Positions 37,221-47,545 of a stretch of DNA of 64,000 bases are shown piece by piece. Each line of letters starts with the position of its first letter. Position 1 is the stretch's first letter. A program made the position numbers and the translations under genes. The notes beneath the pieces are model-generated. The model was given only the letters and a program-made list of their open reading frames with translations, was not told the origin of the DNA and ran no database searches. Origin of the DNA: Alphaproteobacteria bacterium (GTDB lineage: Bacteria > Pseudomonadota > Alphaproteobacteria > Micropepsales > Micropepsaceae); the NCBI GenBank assembly GCA_024236055.1, contig JACKLF010000001.1, forward strand, positions 496,001 through 560,000. The letters run 5' to 3'.

Positions 37221-39859
37221 AGGGGCTGGGTTCCGGGTGCCGATTCGGCCGGCTTGTTGGACAGGACGCTGACATAGGCGGTGGCAAAGGTCGCCGCATA
37301 GGGCAGCGCCTGCACCCCCAGCATCACCATCCACAGGCTGACCGCCGGGTCCTGGAAGCCGCGGTCGAAGGCCATCGACACCATCGCCGCCAACAGCAGC
37401 ACCAGCAGCGTCGCCTCCTGCCAGATCACGCGGGAGACCTGGGTCAGGCTGGCCGGGTCGGCGCATTTGGGCGTGCGCAGGAACGGCTTGCCCGATGTCA
37501 TCAGCCCCGTCCACACCGCCTTGCCCACCGTATGGGTCAGCGACAGGCCCGCAACCGAGGCGACGAAAGCGCCCCTCAGTCCCGACTTCACCTTGGGCGG
37601 ATAGAGCAGCAGCGTCTTGAGGCACTTGGTGGCGAACAGCGCCATGGCCGCCGCCGACAGGGCCGGCATGGGCACATCGATATGGCTGGGAATGGTCCAC
37701 ATCAGCAGCGTCCAGACCAGCGCCAGAAGGGTAACCACCATGCCCAGTCCGTCGGAGATCCAGGGCAGCCAGCCGGACAGGAACTGGTAGCGCTGCGACC
37801 AGGACAATTGCGTGCCGCCGGAGAAAATCGGCCGCGCATGGCGCTTGAGCATCTGCATGGCGCCATAGACCCAGCGATAGCGCTGGGTCATGAAGGCTTC
37901 CAGCGTGTCGGGCATCAGGCCCTTGCCCATGCTCTGATGGACATAGACTGCCTCATGGCCAGCCTCGAACAGCTTGAGGCCCAGTTCGGTGTCCTCGGTG
38001 ATGCACCATTCGCTCCAGCCGTCCACGGCCTCCAGCGCGCTCTTGCGCACGATGGTCATGGTGCCGTGCTGGATGATGGCGTTGTGCTCGTTGCGCTCGA
38101 CCATGCCGATATGGAAAAAGCCGCGATATTCCTCATAGGCCATCGCCTTGAAGGCGTTCTCATGTTGGTCGCGATAGTCCTGCGGCCCCTGCACCAGCGC
38201 CACGGTCGGCGCGGCGAAGTAGGCGATCACCCGGCGCAGCCAGAAGGGCGCCACCTGATAGTCACTGTCGATAACCGCCACATAATCGGCCGCCGGATCG
38301 GTCAGCGCCAGCGCACGGTTCAGCGCCCCGCCCTTGAAACCCTTGACCTGTTCGAAATGGAAGAAGCGGAAGCGGGGCTCCGCTCCCATCGCGTTCAGCA
38401 TGCGGCAATGGGCTTCGACCGGACGCCAGACCTCGGGATCGGGCGTGTTGTTGTCCAGCAGGATGACTTCGAAATTGTCATAGTCCAGGCGCGCCAGCGC
38501 ATTCAGCGTCCCGATCACCATTTCGGGCGGCTCGTTGTAGGTCGGCACATGGATCGAAATGCGCGGCGCGGTTTCGGGAATACCCAGGCGCACGGCGCGC
38601 CGGTCCACCCGCCACAGGCTGGCCGCCAGCTCCACCCCCTCGGTCAGGATCACCGCACAGGCCAGAAGCACCAGCGGCGACATGGCGACCATGGCGATGA
38701 TGTCGGTGGGGTCGATATATTCCAGCGCGGTGGCGTCGATCAGCGCCAGCAGGCCGGTCGAAACCAGCGCGATCATGCCGCCCATCATCAGATAGCCATA
38801 CTGGCGCATGCGCGGCATGCGGCCCAGGATCAAGAGGCCCAGCAGCAGGCTGAGAACCGAGGCCATAAGCGCATAGCCGCGCCATTCGGGGAAGGTGCGC
38901 AGCAGGCCGGTGAAGGCGAACTTGGGATGGCCGGTGGCGTCGAACAGGCCCCAATAGGCGCCCACCGCTCCCTCGCCCCGGTTCTTCCAGGGCTGGTCAT
39001 AGGCCTCGATCAGGTAATAGTCCCAGCCCTTTTCCATCGCGAACTGCACGAAGGCGCGCACGAACCAGGCCTCGTTGGCGACAGAGGCCACGGCGTTGCC
39101 GCGCGTGCGCCCTTCCGACGGCCAGCCCGCCTCGCCGACGATGATCGGCTTGTCGGGAAACTCGTTCTGGATGTGATTGTAGAAATTGTCGCTGGCCTTC
39201 AGGCTGCCGCGAATGTCCGCATTCTCCCAGTAGGGCAGAAGATGGACGAAGATGACGTCGACATATTTCCCCACTTCCGGCGTCAGCATCCAGGTCGACC
39301 AGGGCTCGGCCGTGGTGACCTTGATGCGGGCCGGCAGGGCGGCGCGCACGCGGCGGATATACGCATTGAGCCGGTCGGGCGAGACATCGCCGCGCAACTG
39401 GGTCTCATTGCCCACCACCACCCGGTCGATGGTGCGCCGGTTGGCCTGGGCGGTGCGGATGCCCAGCTCGATCTCTTTCTCGTTCTTGACCAGGTCGGGA
39501 CCGATCCAGATGCCCAGCGTCACCGTCATGCCATAGCGGCGGGCGATGGCCGGCACCTTGTCCATGCCGCCGGCCACCGTATAGGTGCGGATATGGCTGG
39601 TCAGGTGCGAGAGCTGTTCCAGGTCGCGGGCGATATGCTCCTGGCTGACACGGCGCTGATCGCTTTCGGCGAACAAGTGGCTGGGATTGTAGGCGATGCC
39701 GCGCACCTGCCCGTCCCATTCGGGCGCGGTTACGGTGCGGTCACGGCTGGCCCAGAACAGGGCGCTGCCGCCCACCACCATCACCAGGGCCAGGGCAATA
39801 CGCAGCCGGCCGCCCTGAAGATAGGGCGACGACAGCAATCGCATCAGCCAGTTCAGCAA
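37202..39859 (-). CDS. Membrane beta-glucan synthase: GH17-like domain fused to a GT2 glycosyltransferase
   Basis: An 885-residue fusion. After an N-terminal membrane anchor (about residues 16-36), residues 45-310 form a GH17-like glucanosyl domain with acid/base-type Glu in VVVGNETQLRG and nucleophile-type Glu in VGEAGWPSEG. Four or so membrane helices follow, then a GT2 domain (about 440-690) with HVPTYNEPPEMV, VIDSDYQV, TEDTELGLKL and the QRYRW processive signature, and more membrane helices. This architecture is that of NdvB/NdvC-type synthases of periplasmic cyclic or linear beta-1,3/1,6-glucans. It starts at an ATG at 39859, close to the upstream FKBP gene (same strand). Likely export: beta-glucan for osmoadaptation or envelope. 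Confidence 0.9.
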   Translation of the reverse strand: MLNWLMRLLSSPYLQGGRLRIALALVMVVGGSALFWASRDRTVTAPEWDGQVRGIAYNPSHLFAESDQRRVSQEHIARDLEQLSHLTSHIRTYTVAGGMDKVPAIARRYGMTVTLGIWIGPDLVKNEKEIELGIRTAQANRRTIDRVVVGNETQLRGDVSPDRLNAYIRRVRAALPARIKVTTAEPWSTWMLTPEVGKYVDVIFVHLLPYWENADIRGSLKASDNFYNHIQNEFPDKPIIVGEAGWPSEGRTRGNAVASVANEAWFVRAFVQFAMEKGWDYYLIEAYDQPWKNRGEGAVGAYWGLFDATGHPKFAFTGLLRTFPEWRGYALMASVLSLLLGLLILGRMPRMRQYGYLMMGGMIALVSTGLLALIDATALEYIDPTDIIAMVAMSPLVLLACAVILTEGVELAASLWRVDRRAVRLGIPETAPRISIHVPTYNEPPEMVIGTLNALARLDYDNFEVILLDNNTPDPEVWRPVEAHCRMLNAMGAEPRFRFFHFEQVKGFKGGALNRALALTDPAADYVAVIDSDYQVAPFWLRRVIAYFAAPTVALVQGPQDYRDQHENAFKAMAYEEYRGFFHIGMVERNEHNAIIQHGTMTIVRKSALEAVDGWSEWCITEDTELGLKLFEAGHEAVYVHQSMGKGLMPDTLEAFMTQRYRWVYGAMQMLKRHARPIFSGGTQLSWSQRYQFLSGWLPWISDGLGMVVTLLALVWTLLMWTIPSHIDVPMPALSAAAMALFATKCLKTLLLYPPKVKSGLRGAFVASVAGLSLTHTVGKAVWTGLMTSGKPFLRTPKCADPASLTQVSRVIWQEATLLVLLLAAMVSMAFDRGFQDPAVSLWMVMLGVQALPYAATFATAYVSVLSNKPAESAPGTQPLVREAA

Positions 39860-39881
39860 TCGGTTCCCCGTTCCGTCGGTT

Positions 39882-40409
39882 CTAGCGTTCGTCGTCCTCG
39901 TCGCCCGGATCCGGGATATAGCCCGGCTCGCCCCGTTTGGGCGCAGGCGTGGTGGAAATCAGGCGGATGTCGAACAGCAAGGTCTGGTTGGGCGGAACGA
40001 TGCCGCCCGGCGCGCCGCGCGCGCCATAGGCCAGGTGGGCGGGAATGGTCAGCTGCCAGTGATCGCCCTCGCGCATGATCTGCAGCGCCTCGGCCCAGCC
40101 GGGAATCACGGCATTGACCCGGAAGCTGGCGGGCAGCCCCGGCGAGGTGCCGTCGAAGATCGTGCCGTTGATCAGGGTGCCGGTATAGTAGACCTTGACC
40201 GTGTCGGTGCCCTTGGGCCGCTTGCCAAAGCCGTTTTGCAGGATTTTGTATTGCAGCCCGCTGGGCCGAACGATCACGCCCTTTTTCTTGGCGTTGGCGG
40301 CCAGGTAATCCTGATTGGCCTGGATGGACAGGGCATCGTCGACGGCAAAGGAAGGGGCCGCCATCGCCAGCGTCCCAACCACGGCAAAAATCGCTACCAG
40401 AAATCGCAT
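39882..40409 (-). CDS. Secreted FKBP-type peptidyl-prolyl isomerase
   Basis: A 175-residue periplasmic FKBP. A signal peptide covers residues 1-22 (MRFLVAIFAVVGTLAMAAPS, then FAVDD). The FKBP fold shows VKVYYTGTLINGTIFDGT, VIPGWAEALQIMREGDHWQL, IPAHLAYGARGAPGGIVPPN and LLFDIRLI. Preceding residues (IQANQDYLAANAKKKGV) match the family's N-terminal linker. A charged tail ends it. The ATG at 40409 has AGGAGAG upstream. It is followed on the same strand by the glucan synthase; the 3' end shows a weak 16-base repeat. Confidence 0.93.
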   Translation of the reverse strand: MRFLVAIFAVVGTLAMAAPSFAVDDALSIQANQDYLAANAKKKGVIVRPSGLQYKILQNGFGKRPKGTDTVKVYYTGTLINGTIFDGTSPGLPASFRVNAVIPGWAEALQIMREGDHWQLTIPAHLAYGARGAPGGIVPPNQTLLFDIRLISTTPAPKRGEPGYIPDPGDEDDER

Positions 40410-40534
40410 AAAACTCTCCTGCGCCCCCCCTGATCCAGTGGTTCGTACCGGGCGCCATTCTAGCGCGCCGGGCCCCCGCGCCATAGCGGTTACAGGGCCG
40501 CGGCGGCGCGCGGCCCGTCAAACCCGATTGTAGG

Positions 40535-41202
40535 TTAAATGCCCGAAAGCGTGAGGAAAAACAGCTTTCTGGCGACGTGAATCAGCACCGCCAGGCCGAA
40601 TATGACCAGCAGAAGGCCCGAGCCGCGATTGATCAGCCGCATCCAGGCTTCGTCGATCTTGGTATGAAACAGCCCGATCAGGGTGGTCAGGGCCAGCCAC
40701 CAGCCGGCCGAACCGCCCACGACGCCCGCCACCACGAAGGCCGCATCGTTGAAGCTTCCGGCGCCGCCCGCAAGACCGCCAAAGCCCGCGAACATGGAGG
40801 TGAAGAACAGCAGCGTCGCCGGATTGGTCACGGTCAGCGCGAAGGTCGAAACCATCGCCCGCGCCAGGCTGGTCGCGGCCTTTTCGGGGCAGTTTTCATC
40901 CGGGTTCGGCAGCACCGGCGGATGGGTGAAGGTCTTGAACCCGATCCAGATCAGCATCGCGCCGCCGACCACCTCGATGATGGTGGCATAGCCTTCGATC
41001 AGGCTGGCGATCCAGGTCAGCCCCAGGCCGGTGATGGCCGCAAACACGCCGTCGCCCAGCGCGGCGCCCAGCCTTACACAAAGCCATTGACCGGACCGAA
41101 GGCGAAGGTGCGGCGAATGCAAATCAGATTGACCGGACCGATGGGGACTGCCGCGATCAGCCCCATCACAATGCCCGACATGACCAGGATGACATAATTC
41201 AT
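40535..41202 (-). pseudogene. LysE family exporter, single frameshift near codon 43
   Basis: A LysE/RhtB-type amino-acid exporter. The ATG at 41202 gives MNYVILVMSGIVMGLIAAVP, then IGPVNLICIRRTFAFGPVNG, a typical first helix and GPV motif. The frame stops at TAA 41074-41076, but the next frame continues at once with LGAALGDGVFAAITGLGL and runs to the stop at 40535. One or two missing bases at 41074-41077 would restore an open frame. The remaining helices (VVGGAMLIWIGFKTF, FALTVTNPATLLFFTSMFAG) are intact. The shift lies at the edge of the second indel-dense tract, so an assembly error is the likely cause. Confidence 0.8.
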
Positions 41203-41277
41203 CGCTGGCCGGGATTTCCTGCTGACATGTCAAATCTCCCCGGCGCCCCGCAAGGCGACCCGAATTTGGCCGATGCG

Positions 41278-42604
41278 TCAAGCATCAACCGGTTCCAGGG
41301 TTTCCACGAAGCGCATCGGTTCGCCGCCCGCGCGCCGACGACAGCAAAGTCACGCATGACGAAGGCTCCGCCGCAAGATCGTTGCGACGGCCCATCCCTT
41401 CGTCTTCATGCCGTCGAAGGGCGTCCAGCCGCAGCGCGACGCGATCCAGCTGTTCTGGATCTCGCGCGTCAGGCCCATATCGACGATTGTAAAGTCGGCG
41501 TCATAACCGCAGGCGATGCGCCCCTTGGAGGCGATGCCGAAAATGCGCTGCGGGCCATGCGCGGTCAGGTCGACAAAACGTTCGAGACGACATGTTGCCC
41601 TTGATGACGTGATCCAGCAGCAGCGTCACCAGCGTCTACACGCCAGGCATGCCGATGGCGAAGCGGGATACTCCTTGTCCCTCTCCTCGCGGTATGGGGC
41701 GCGTGATCCGAGCTCGATCACGTCGATCACGCCCTGGCGCACCGCATCCACGGGGCCAGGCGGTGGCGCTCTTCGCGGACGGCGGGTTCATCTGGGCACG
41801 CGGTGCCCAGCCGCTCACAGTTCGGGCGCAGACAGGGTCAGATGCTGCGGCGTGGTCTCGGCGGTAGCGATGTCCTGGCCGCGGCCAGGCGGGATCTCGT
41901 CGCCGGTGGTGATGTGCAGCACATGCAGCCAGGGCGCCATACGCGCCGGGCGCAAAAAACGCTCGGCGACATGCGCGCCGATTCACGTCGCGCCACACCG
42001 GATGGGTTTCGGGCTTGCCGCGTTCAGCCAGCGGCTTGCGCTCGATCAGTGCGGTCTTCGTCTTCGGAATGCACCGCGACGGCGATGGCCCGACTTCCAG
42101 CGCCGCCAGGATGTCCTTCAGGCCGGCTAAGCAGCAGATTGCCGGTGGACGAGCCCAGGAACGCCTTGATCCGCACACACGCCGGGCATGCGCTCCAGCT
42201 CGGCCAGCGCGCCGATATTCTGCGGCGTTGCCCCGCGCATAAAAGGCATGGTTTGCACCACATGCGCCCCTTGGCGCGCGCCAGCTGTCGTTGATCGCCT
42301 CGCGCGTGGTGGTCGCTGGGCGGTGTTGGGCATTTCGAACAGGCCGGTGATTCCCCCAACGCGGCGGCAAGGCTGCCGGTGGCCAGGTCTTCCTTGTGCT
42401 CGTTGCCGGGCTCGCGGAAATGCACCTGGCTGTCGATGTGGGCGCCAGGCAGCACATGCAGCCCTTCGCGTCGAAGGCTTCGGACGCCCGGCATTGGCCA
42501 GTGCGCCGATCAGCAATGCGCCCCGCGGACGCCGATATCTGCTTCGGCGATGCCGCCGGGCGACGATGCGCCCCGCGGATCAGAAGATCGAAACTTTCTG
42601 TCAT
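41278..42604 (-). pseudogene. Dihydroorotase-like amidohydrolase, broken by many indels
   Basis: Reading across frames from the ATG at 42604 gives MTESFDLLIRGA, FDAKGLHVLPG, DSQVHFREPGNEHKEDLATG, a SLAAALGGITG segment, EMPNTA, NHAFYAGATPQNIGALAELE, KAFLGSSTGNLLL, AVHSEDED, ERKPLAERGKPETHPVWRD, HITTGDEIP, TTPQHLTLSAPE, QMNPPVR and, after the SDHAP region, FVETLEPVDA with TGA at 41278. These are the metal-site and substrate motifs of dihydroorotase/hydantoinase-type enzymes. The coding strand carries more than ten small indels. In this neighbourhood it would be the pyrC-like enzyme of pyrimidine synthesis. Confidence 0.75.
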
Positions 42605-42712
42605 TCTGGCCGCCTTCTGTGTTCCCGTATCGGCCGGATTCACTGGGTCATGGCTTCGGCTGTTAGCCCACCCCCACTATTGAGCAGCCGCGGCCGGAGC
42701 CCCTGAACCAGG

Positions 42713-43536
42713 AGACATTCGGAACCCATTCAGCTGAAACGACCGCGCCGTTCTGGCGCGCTGACCGGAACCCAGGCCCAAATTTCTGCGGGGCCTGGTC
42801 ACCAGCTGACCTGGGACGGCTGGTTCCCGGAAAGGCCCTGTATGCGGTTCTGCTGTCGCCCCAGGGCAAGATTCTGTTCGATTTCCTGGCGGTGCAGGGC
42901 GATGGGGCGATTCTGCTCGATTGCCCGGCTGACGTGCGCGACGCCCTGGCCCGCAAGCTGAAGATGTACCGCCTGCGCGCCCAGGTCGGGATCGAGCCGC
43001 GCGACCAGTTGGGGGTTTTTGCCGCCCTGAAGGGCCATCCCGACGGACGGCCCGAATCCTATGCCGACCGCGCTGTCACATTCGACGATCCGCGCCATCC
43101 CGGCCTGCCCCGGCGCAGCATCGGCACGCTGGCGGAGATGCCAGCCGACCTGCCCGGCCCCGCCGCCTATCACGCGCTGCGCCGCGAACTGGGCGTGCCC
43201 GAAGGCGCGGACTTCGGAACCGAAGATTTTCGCCCTGGATGCGGGGCTGGACAAGAGCTGAACGCGATTTCCTTCACAAGGGCTGCTATATCGGCCAGAG
43301 ACTGACCTCGCGCATGAAGCATCGCGCCACGGCCAGAAACGCATCCTGACGGTGCAGGCCAACGCCGCTGCCTGCCGCCCGGCACCGCGATTCACGCGGG
43401 CGATCAGGACATTGGCGAGCTTCTGACCGCCGATGGCGGATCAGGGCTGGCGCTGGTGCGGCTGGACCGGCTGGCGAGAAGCGGCGGACAGGTCCGCGCC
43501 GGTGAAATTGCCGTTGCACTGGTCAAGCCTTCATGA
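42713..43536 (+). pseudogene. ygfZ: Folate-binding YgfZ-like protein, broken by indels
   Basis: A GcvT-fold Fe-S cluster maintenance protein (YgfZ/IBA57). The longest clean part (42892-43245) encodes QGDGAILLDCPADVRDALAR, KLKMYRLRAQVGIEPRDQLG and PADLPGPAAYHALRRELG. Before it, in another frame, LVPGKALYAVLLSPQGKILFD is visible; after it, in another frame, the family signature KGCYIGQ(E) appears as KGCYIGQR followed by LTSRMKHRA, and the gene closes VKPS plus TGA at 43534-43536. The Cys of KGCYIGQ is present. The start is uncertain. Confidence 0.75.
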
Positions 43537-43640
43537 AACGATTCGGTCATGGCGACTGAACGACAGCGGTGTCATTGGCTGGAGCGCCGGACAGCCGCGC
43601 GCAGGCGGCGTCGTCCGCGCGACCAAAAAGTCAGGGGCTA

Positions 43641-44200
43641 ATGGCCTGAAAGCACGCTGCCATTGGCCCGGCATGACCGCTCATCTGTCCTATCACGACA
43701 GCAGATGGGGCATCGACCGCGCGCGTTAGGCAGAAAGCTGGTGCTGGATGGATTTCAGGCCGGCCTGTCCTGGATCACCATCCTGCGAAAACAGGAAAAT
43801 TTCCGGAAAGCCTTTCACGGCTTCGACCCTGAGCGCATCGCCCGCTATGGCAGCCGCGACATCGACCGGCTGCTGAAGAATGACAGCATCATCCGCAGCC
43901 GCGCCACAAGATCGAGGCGGCGATCAAGGCGCTCGGCTGTGGCTCGACATCCAGGAAAGGAGGCCGGCGGCTCACCGAGCTGATCTGGAAACATGTCGAC
44001 GGCAAGCCGCAGATCAACGCTTCAAGACCTCCGATCCAGGTCCCTGCCCAGACAGAAATGAGCGAAGGACTGGCCAAGGAGCTGAAGCAGCGCGGCTTCA
44101 ATTTCTGCGGCCGGTCATCGTCTACGCCTTCGCTCAGGCGATCGGCATAGTCAACGACACATTACGCCCTGCTTCCGGCATGGCGAATGCGCCGCGCTGA
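43641..44200 (+). pseudogene. tag: DNA-3-methyladenine glycosylase I, broken by indels
   Basis: Tag excises 3-methyladenine from alkylated DNA. Read across frames: RCHWPGMTAHLSYHDSRWG, then KLVLDGFQAGLSWITILRKQ, ENFRKAFHGFDPERIARYG, LLKNDSIIRSR, KIEAAIKGARLWLDIQE, ELIWKHVDG, GLAKELKQRGFNFCGPVIVY and AFAQAIGIVNDT, ending TGA at 44198-44200. The substrate pocket signature (GLSWITILRKQ) and zinc-binding Cys/His pattern are recognisable. At least six indels break the frame. Confidence 0.75.
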
Positions 44201-44241
44201 TGAAAAATGATCCAGATCGCCATGCGGCGCGTAGCAGGCGC

Positions 44242-45626
44242 ATGACCAGCCTAACCATCGTATGGTTCCGTCAGGACCTGCGCCTTTCCGACAACCCGCG
44301 CTGCATGCGGCTGCGGGCCAGCCTCTGGTCTGCCTCTATGTGCTGGACGACGAAACGCCCGGCGACTGGGCGATGGGCGGGGCGTCGCGCTGGTTGGCTG
44401 CATCACAGCCTGACCGCGCTGGACGCAAAGCTGAAAGCCAAGGGCGGCATGCTGATCCTGCGCCGCGGCAAGGCGGAGGAAATCGTGCCGCGATCGCGGA
44501 GGAGACGGGCGCCGAAAGCGTCACCTGGAACCGCTGCTATGAGCCCTTCGCCGTCGCCCGCGACACCGCGATCAAGAAGGTGCTGACCGGTAGCGGCATC
44601 ACGGTCGAAAGCTTCAAGGGCACGATGCTGCATGAGCCCTGGGAGATCAGGACCAAGGGCGGCCATCCCTTCCGCGTCTTCACGCCCTTCTGGAACGCGA
44701 TGCGCCAGATGGCGGAGATTGAAAAGCCGCACCAGGCGCCGCACCGGATGCATTTCCACGATGACGTCCAATCGGACCGCCTGGCGGACTGGCACCTGCT
44801 GCCCGCCAAGCCGGACTGGGCCAAGGGCTTTGACTGGACGCCGGGCGAGGAACAGGCGCGCACCGCGCTCTATGACTTTCTGGATCACATCGCCGGCTAC
44901 AAACAGGCGCGCGACCGGCCCGACCAGGACGGCACGTCCTGGCTGTCGCCGCATCTGCATTGGGGCGAGATATCGCCGCGCCAGATCTGGCACGCGGTCC
45001 GCGCACGGCCGCAGAACGAAGGCGCGGAGACATTCCTGAAAGAGCTGGGCTGGCGCGAATTCTGCGCCCAGCTTCTGTATCACAATCCCGATCTGCCGAC
45101 CCGGCCGCTGGATGAGCGGTTTCGGAAATTCCCCTGGCGCCGCAGCGAAAAGGACCTGTGCGCCTGGCAGCGCGGCATGACCGGAATCCCCATTGTCGAT
45201 GCCGGCATGCGCCAGCTTTGGCAGACGGGCTGGATGCACAACCGGGTGCGCATGATCGTAGCCTCGCTGCTGATCAAGCATCTGGGCATTCACTGGCGGC
45301 GCGGCCAGGAATGGTTCTGGGACACGCTGGTGGATGCCGACCTGGGCTCCAATGCCGCCAACTGGCAGTGGGTGGCCGGATGCGGCGCCGACGCCGCCCC
45401 CTTCTTCCGCATCTTCAACCCGGTCCTGCAGGGCGAGAAGTTCGATCCCAAGGGCGATTATGTCCGCCGCTTCGTGCCCGAACTTGCGGGCCTGTCAGAC
45501 CGTCATATCCACAAACCCTGGACCGCCCCCACGCCGCCCGCCGATTACCCCGCACCGATTGTGGATTTGGGCGAAGGCCGCGCCCGCGCCCTGGACGCAT
45601 TCCAGGCCATCAAGCGGCCAGCCTGA
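44242..45626 (+). pseudogene. Deoxyribodipyrimidine photolyase with frameshifts in its 5' part
   Basis: A class I CPD photolyase or cryptochrome. The ATG at 44242 gives MTSLTIVWFRQDLRLSDNP; frameshifts at about 44308, 44400 and 44490 interrupt PLVCLYVLDDETPGDWAMGG, then the frame from 44520 to 45626 is clean and carries the FAD and DNA-binding core: TSWLSPHLHWGEISPRQIW, WREFCAQLLYHNP, FPWRR, GMTGIPIVDAGMRQLWQTGW, HNRVRMIVASLLIKHL, and DADLGSNAANWQWVAGCG. The key DADLGSNAANWQW loop and Trp residues are intact. Indels sit at the edge of the noisy tract. Confidence 0.85.
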
Positions 45627-45672
45627 CGCCGCCGCGCTTGATGCCACGGGGGTGGGCGATTAGTTTGCCGCC

Positions 45673-46710
45673 ATGCAGCACATCAGCCGCGACGTGATCG
45701 CCGCGATCGGCAATACCCCGCTGATCCGCCTCAAACATGCCTCCGAAGCCACAGGGTGCGAAATCCTGGGGAAGGCGGAATTTCTCAATCCCGGCCAGTC
45801 GGTCAAGGACCGCGCCGCGCTGTTCATCATCCAGGATGCGGTTCGCCGCGGGCTCTTGCGTCCCGGCGGCACCATTGTCGAAGGCACCGCCGGCAATACC
45901 GGCATCGGCCTGGCCATGGTCGCCAACGCCATGGGCTTTCGCACCGTCATCGTGATCCCCGAAACCCAGAGCCAGGAAAAGAAGGACGCGCTGCGCCTTC
46001 TGGGGGCCGAACTGATCGAGGTGCCGGCCGTTCCCTACAAGAACCCCAACAACTATGTGAAGCTGTCGGGTCGGCTGGCCGAACAGCTGGCGAAAACCGA
46101 ACCCAATGGCGCGATCTGGGCCAACCAGTTCGACAATGTTGCCAATCGCCAGGCGCATGTCGAAGGCACCGGCCCCGAAATCTGGGAACAGACCGGCGGC
46201 AAGGTCGACGGCTTTACCTGTGCGGTGGGATCGGGCGGCACGCTAGGCGGCGTCGCCATCGCGTTGAAGCAGCGCAATCCCAATGTCCGCATCGCCGCCG
46301 CCGATCCGCTGGGGGCCGCGATCTACAGCTGGATCAAGACCGGCGAGCTGAAAAGCCATGGCAGCTCGATCACCGAAGGCATCGGCCAGGGCCGCGTCAC
46401 CGCCAATCTGGAAGGCGCGCCGATCGACGACGCCTATGAAATTTCCGACGAGGAAGCCCTGCCCATCGTGTTCGACCTGCTGGAGCATGAAGGCCTGTGC
46501 ATGGGCGGGTCGACCGGCATCAATGTCGCCGGCGCGATCCGCATGGCAAAGGACATGGGCCCGGGCCACACCATCGTCACGGTGCTGTGCGATTACGGCA
46601 ACCGTTACCAGTCCAAGCTGTTCAATCCCGCTTTCCTGCGCGAGAAGAACCTGCCCCTGCCGCCCTGGCTGGTGGCCGACAAAAAGCCCGTGAGCGTGCC
46701 CTATGAATAG
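45673..46710 (+). CDS. cysK: Cysteine synthase A
   Basis: A 345-residue PLP enzyme making cysteine from O-acetylserine and sulfide. The PLP-lysine is in NPGQSVKDRAALFI, substrate loop EGTAGNTGIGLAMV and the C-terminal PLP-phosphate loop region VGSGGTLGGVAI and GSTGINVAGA are intact. It is about 30 residues longer than Escherichia coli CysK, similar to other alphaproteobacterial forms. Its stop overlaps the start of sseA by eight bases, linking cysteine synthesis to sulfurtransferase activity. Confidence 0.93.
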   Translation: MQHISRDVIAAIGNTPLIRLKHASEATGCEILGKAEFLNPGQSVKDRAALFIIQDAVRRGLLRPGGTIVEGTAGNTGIGLAMVANAMGFRTVIVIPETQSQEKKDALRLLGAELIEVPAVPYKNPNNYVKLSGRLAEQLAKTEPNGAIWANQFDNVANRQAHVEGTGPEIWEQTGGKVDGFTCAVGSGGTLGGVAIALKQRNPNVRIAAADPLGAAIYSWIKTGELKSHGSSITEGIGQGRVTANLEGAPIDDAYEISDEEALPIVFDLLEHEGLCMGGSTGINVAGAIRMAKDMGPGHTIVTVLCDYGNRYQSKLFNPAFLREKNLPLPPWLVADKKPVSVPYE

Positions 46711-47545
46711 CCCGATGAGCAGCCTGTGCAGCACCGAATGGCTGGCCGCCCATCTGGAGGATGTGCGGGTGGTCGATGCCAACTGGTACATGCCCGACGA
46801 TCCGCGCAATGCCGAAAATGACTATCTGGCGGCGCACATTCCCGGCGCGGTCTATTTCGACATCGACGCCATTGCCGACCAGGCCAGCGACCTGCCCCAC
46901 ATGATGCCGGCGCCGGATCAGTTCGCGCGGCAGGTCGGCGCGCTGGGCATTGGCAATGACACGATGGTCGTCGTCTATGACCATAACGGCATGCTTTCCA
47001 GCCCACGTGTCTGGTGGATGCTGAGGGCCATGGGCCATGACAAGGTGATGGTGCTGGATGGCGGCCTTCTCAAATGGAAGGCCGAAGGCCGCGCGCTGGA
47101 ATCGGGGCCCGTCACGCCCGCGCCCACGACCTTTGCCGCCGCGCCGCGCCCGCAGATCATGCGCAATTTCGACGACGTCATGGGAATCGTGCGGGACAAT
47201 AGCGCGCGCATGGTCGATGCGCGCAGCCGCACCCGTTTCATCGGCGAGGAGCCGGAACCGCGCGCCGGCGTGCGCGGCGGCCACATGCCGGGCGCGGCCA
47301 ATGTGCCCTGGCGCACCACGGTGACGGACGCCGGCACCATGAAGTCGGATGACGAATTGCGCGTGCTGTTCTCGGAGGCCGGTGTCGATGTGAAGGCCCC
47401 CATCGTCACCACCTGCGGTTCGGGAATCTCGGCCGCCATCCTGATGCTGGCGCTGGAACGGATCGGCGCAACCCAGGTCGCGCTCTATGACGGGTCCTGG
47501 ACCGAATGGGGCGGACGTCCCGAAGCGCCCGTGGACTGCCCATGA
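46703..47545 (+). CDS. sseA: 3-mercaptopyruvate sulfurtransferase
   Basis: A 280-residue two-domain rhodanese transferring sulfur from 3-mercaptopyruvate. The first domain carries VVDANWYMPDDPRNA and HIPGAVYFDIDAIAD; the second carries MVDARSRTRFIGEEPEPR and the active-site loop CGSGISAAILMLAL, with Cys nucleophile. The loop is of the CGSGx(S/T) form that favours mercaptopyruvate over thiosulfate. It overlaps cysK at its 5' end and the GNAT gene at its 3' end (ATGA). Confidence 0.94.
   Translation: MNSPMSSLCSTEWLAAHLEDVRVVDANWYMPDDPRNAENDYLAAHIPGAVYFDIDAIADQASDLPHMMPAPDQFARQVGALGIGNDTMVVVYDHNGMLSSPRVWWMLRAMGHDKVMVLDGGLLKWKAEGRALESGPVTPAPTTFAAAPRPQIMRNFDDVMGIVRDNSARMVDARSRTRFIGEEPEPRAGVRGGHMPGAANVPWRTTVTDAGTMKSDDELRVLFSEAGVDVKAPIVTTCGSGISAAILMLALERIGATQVALYDGSWTEWGGRPEAPVDCP

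Noticed and set aside
39862..39893. A possible 16-base duplication at the FKBP stop (ggttccccgttccgtc and ggttctagcgttcgtc).
   Set aside because: Ungapped identity is only about 10 of 16, so chance similarity cannot be excluded.
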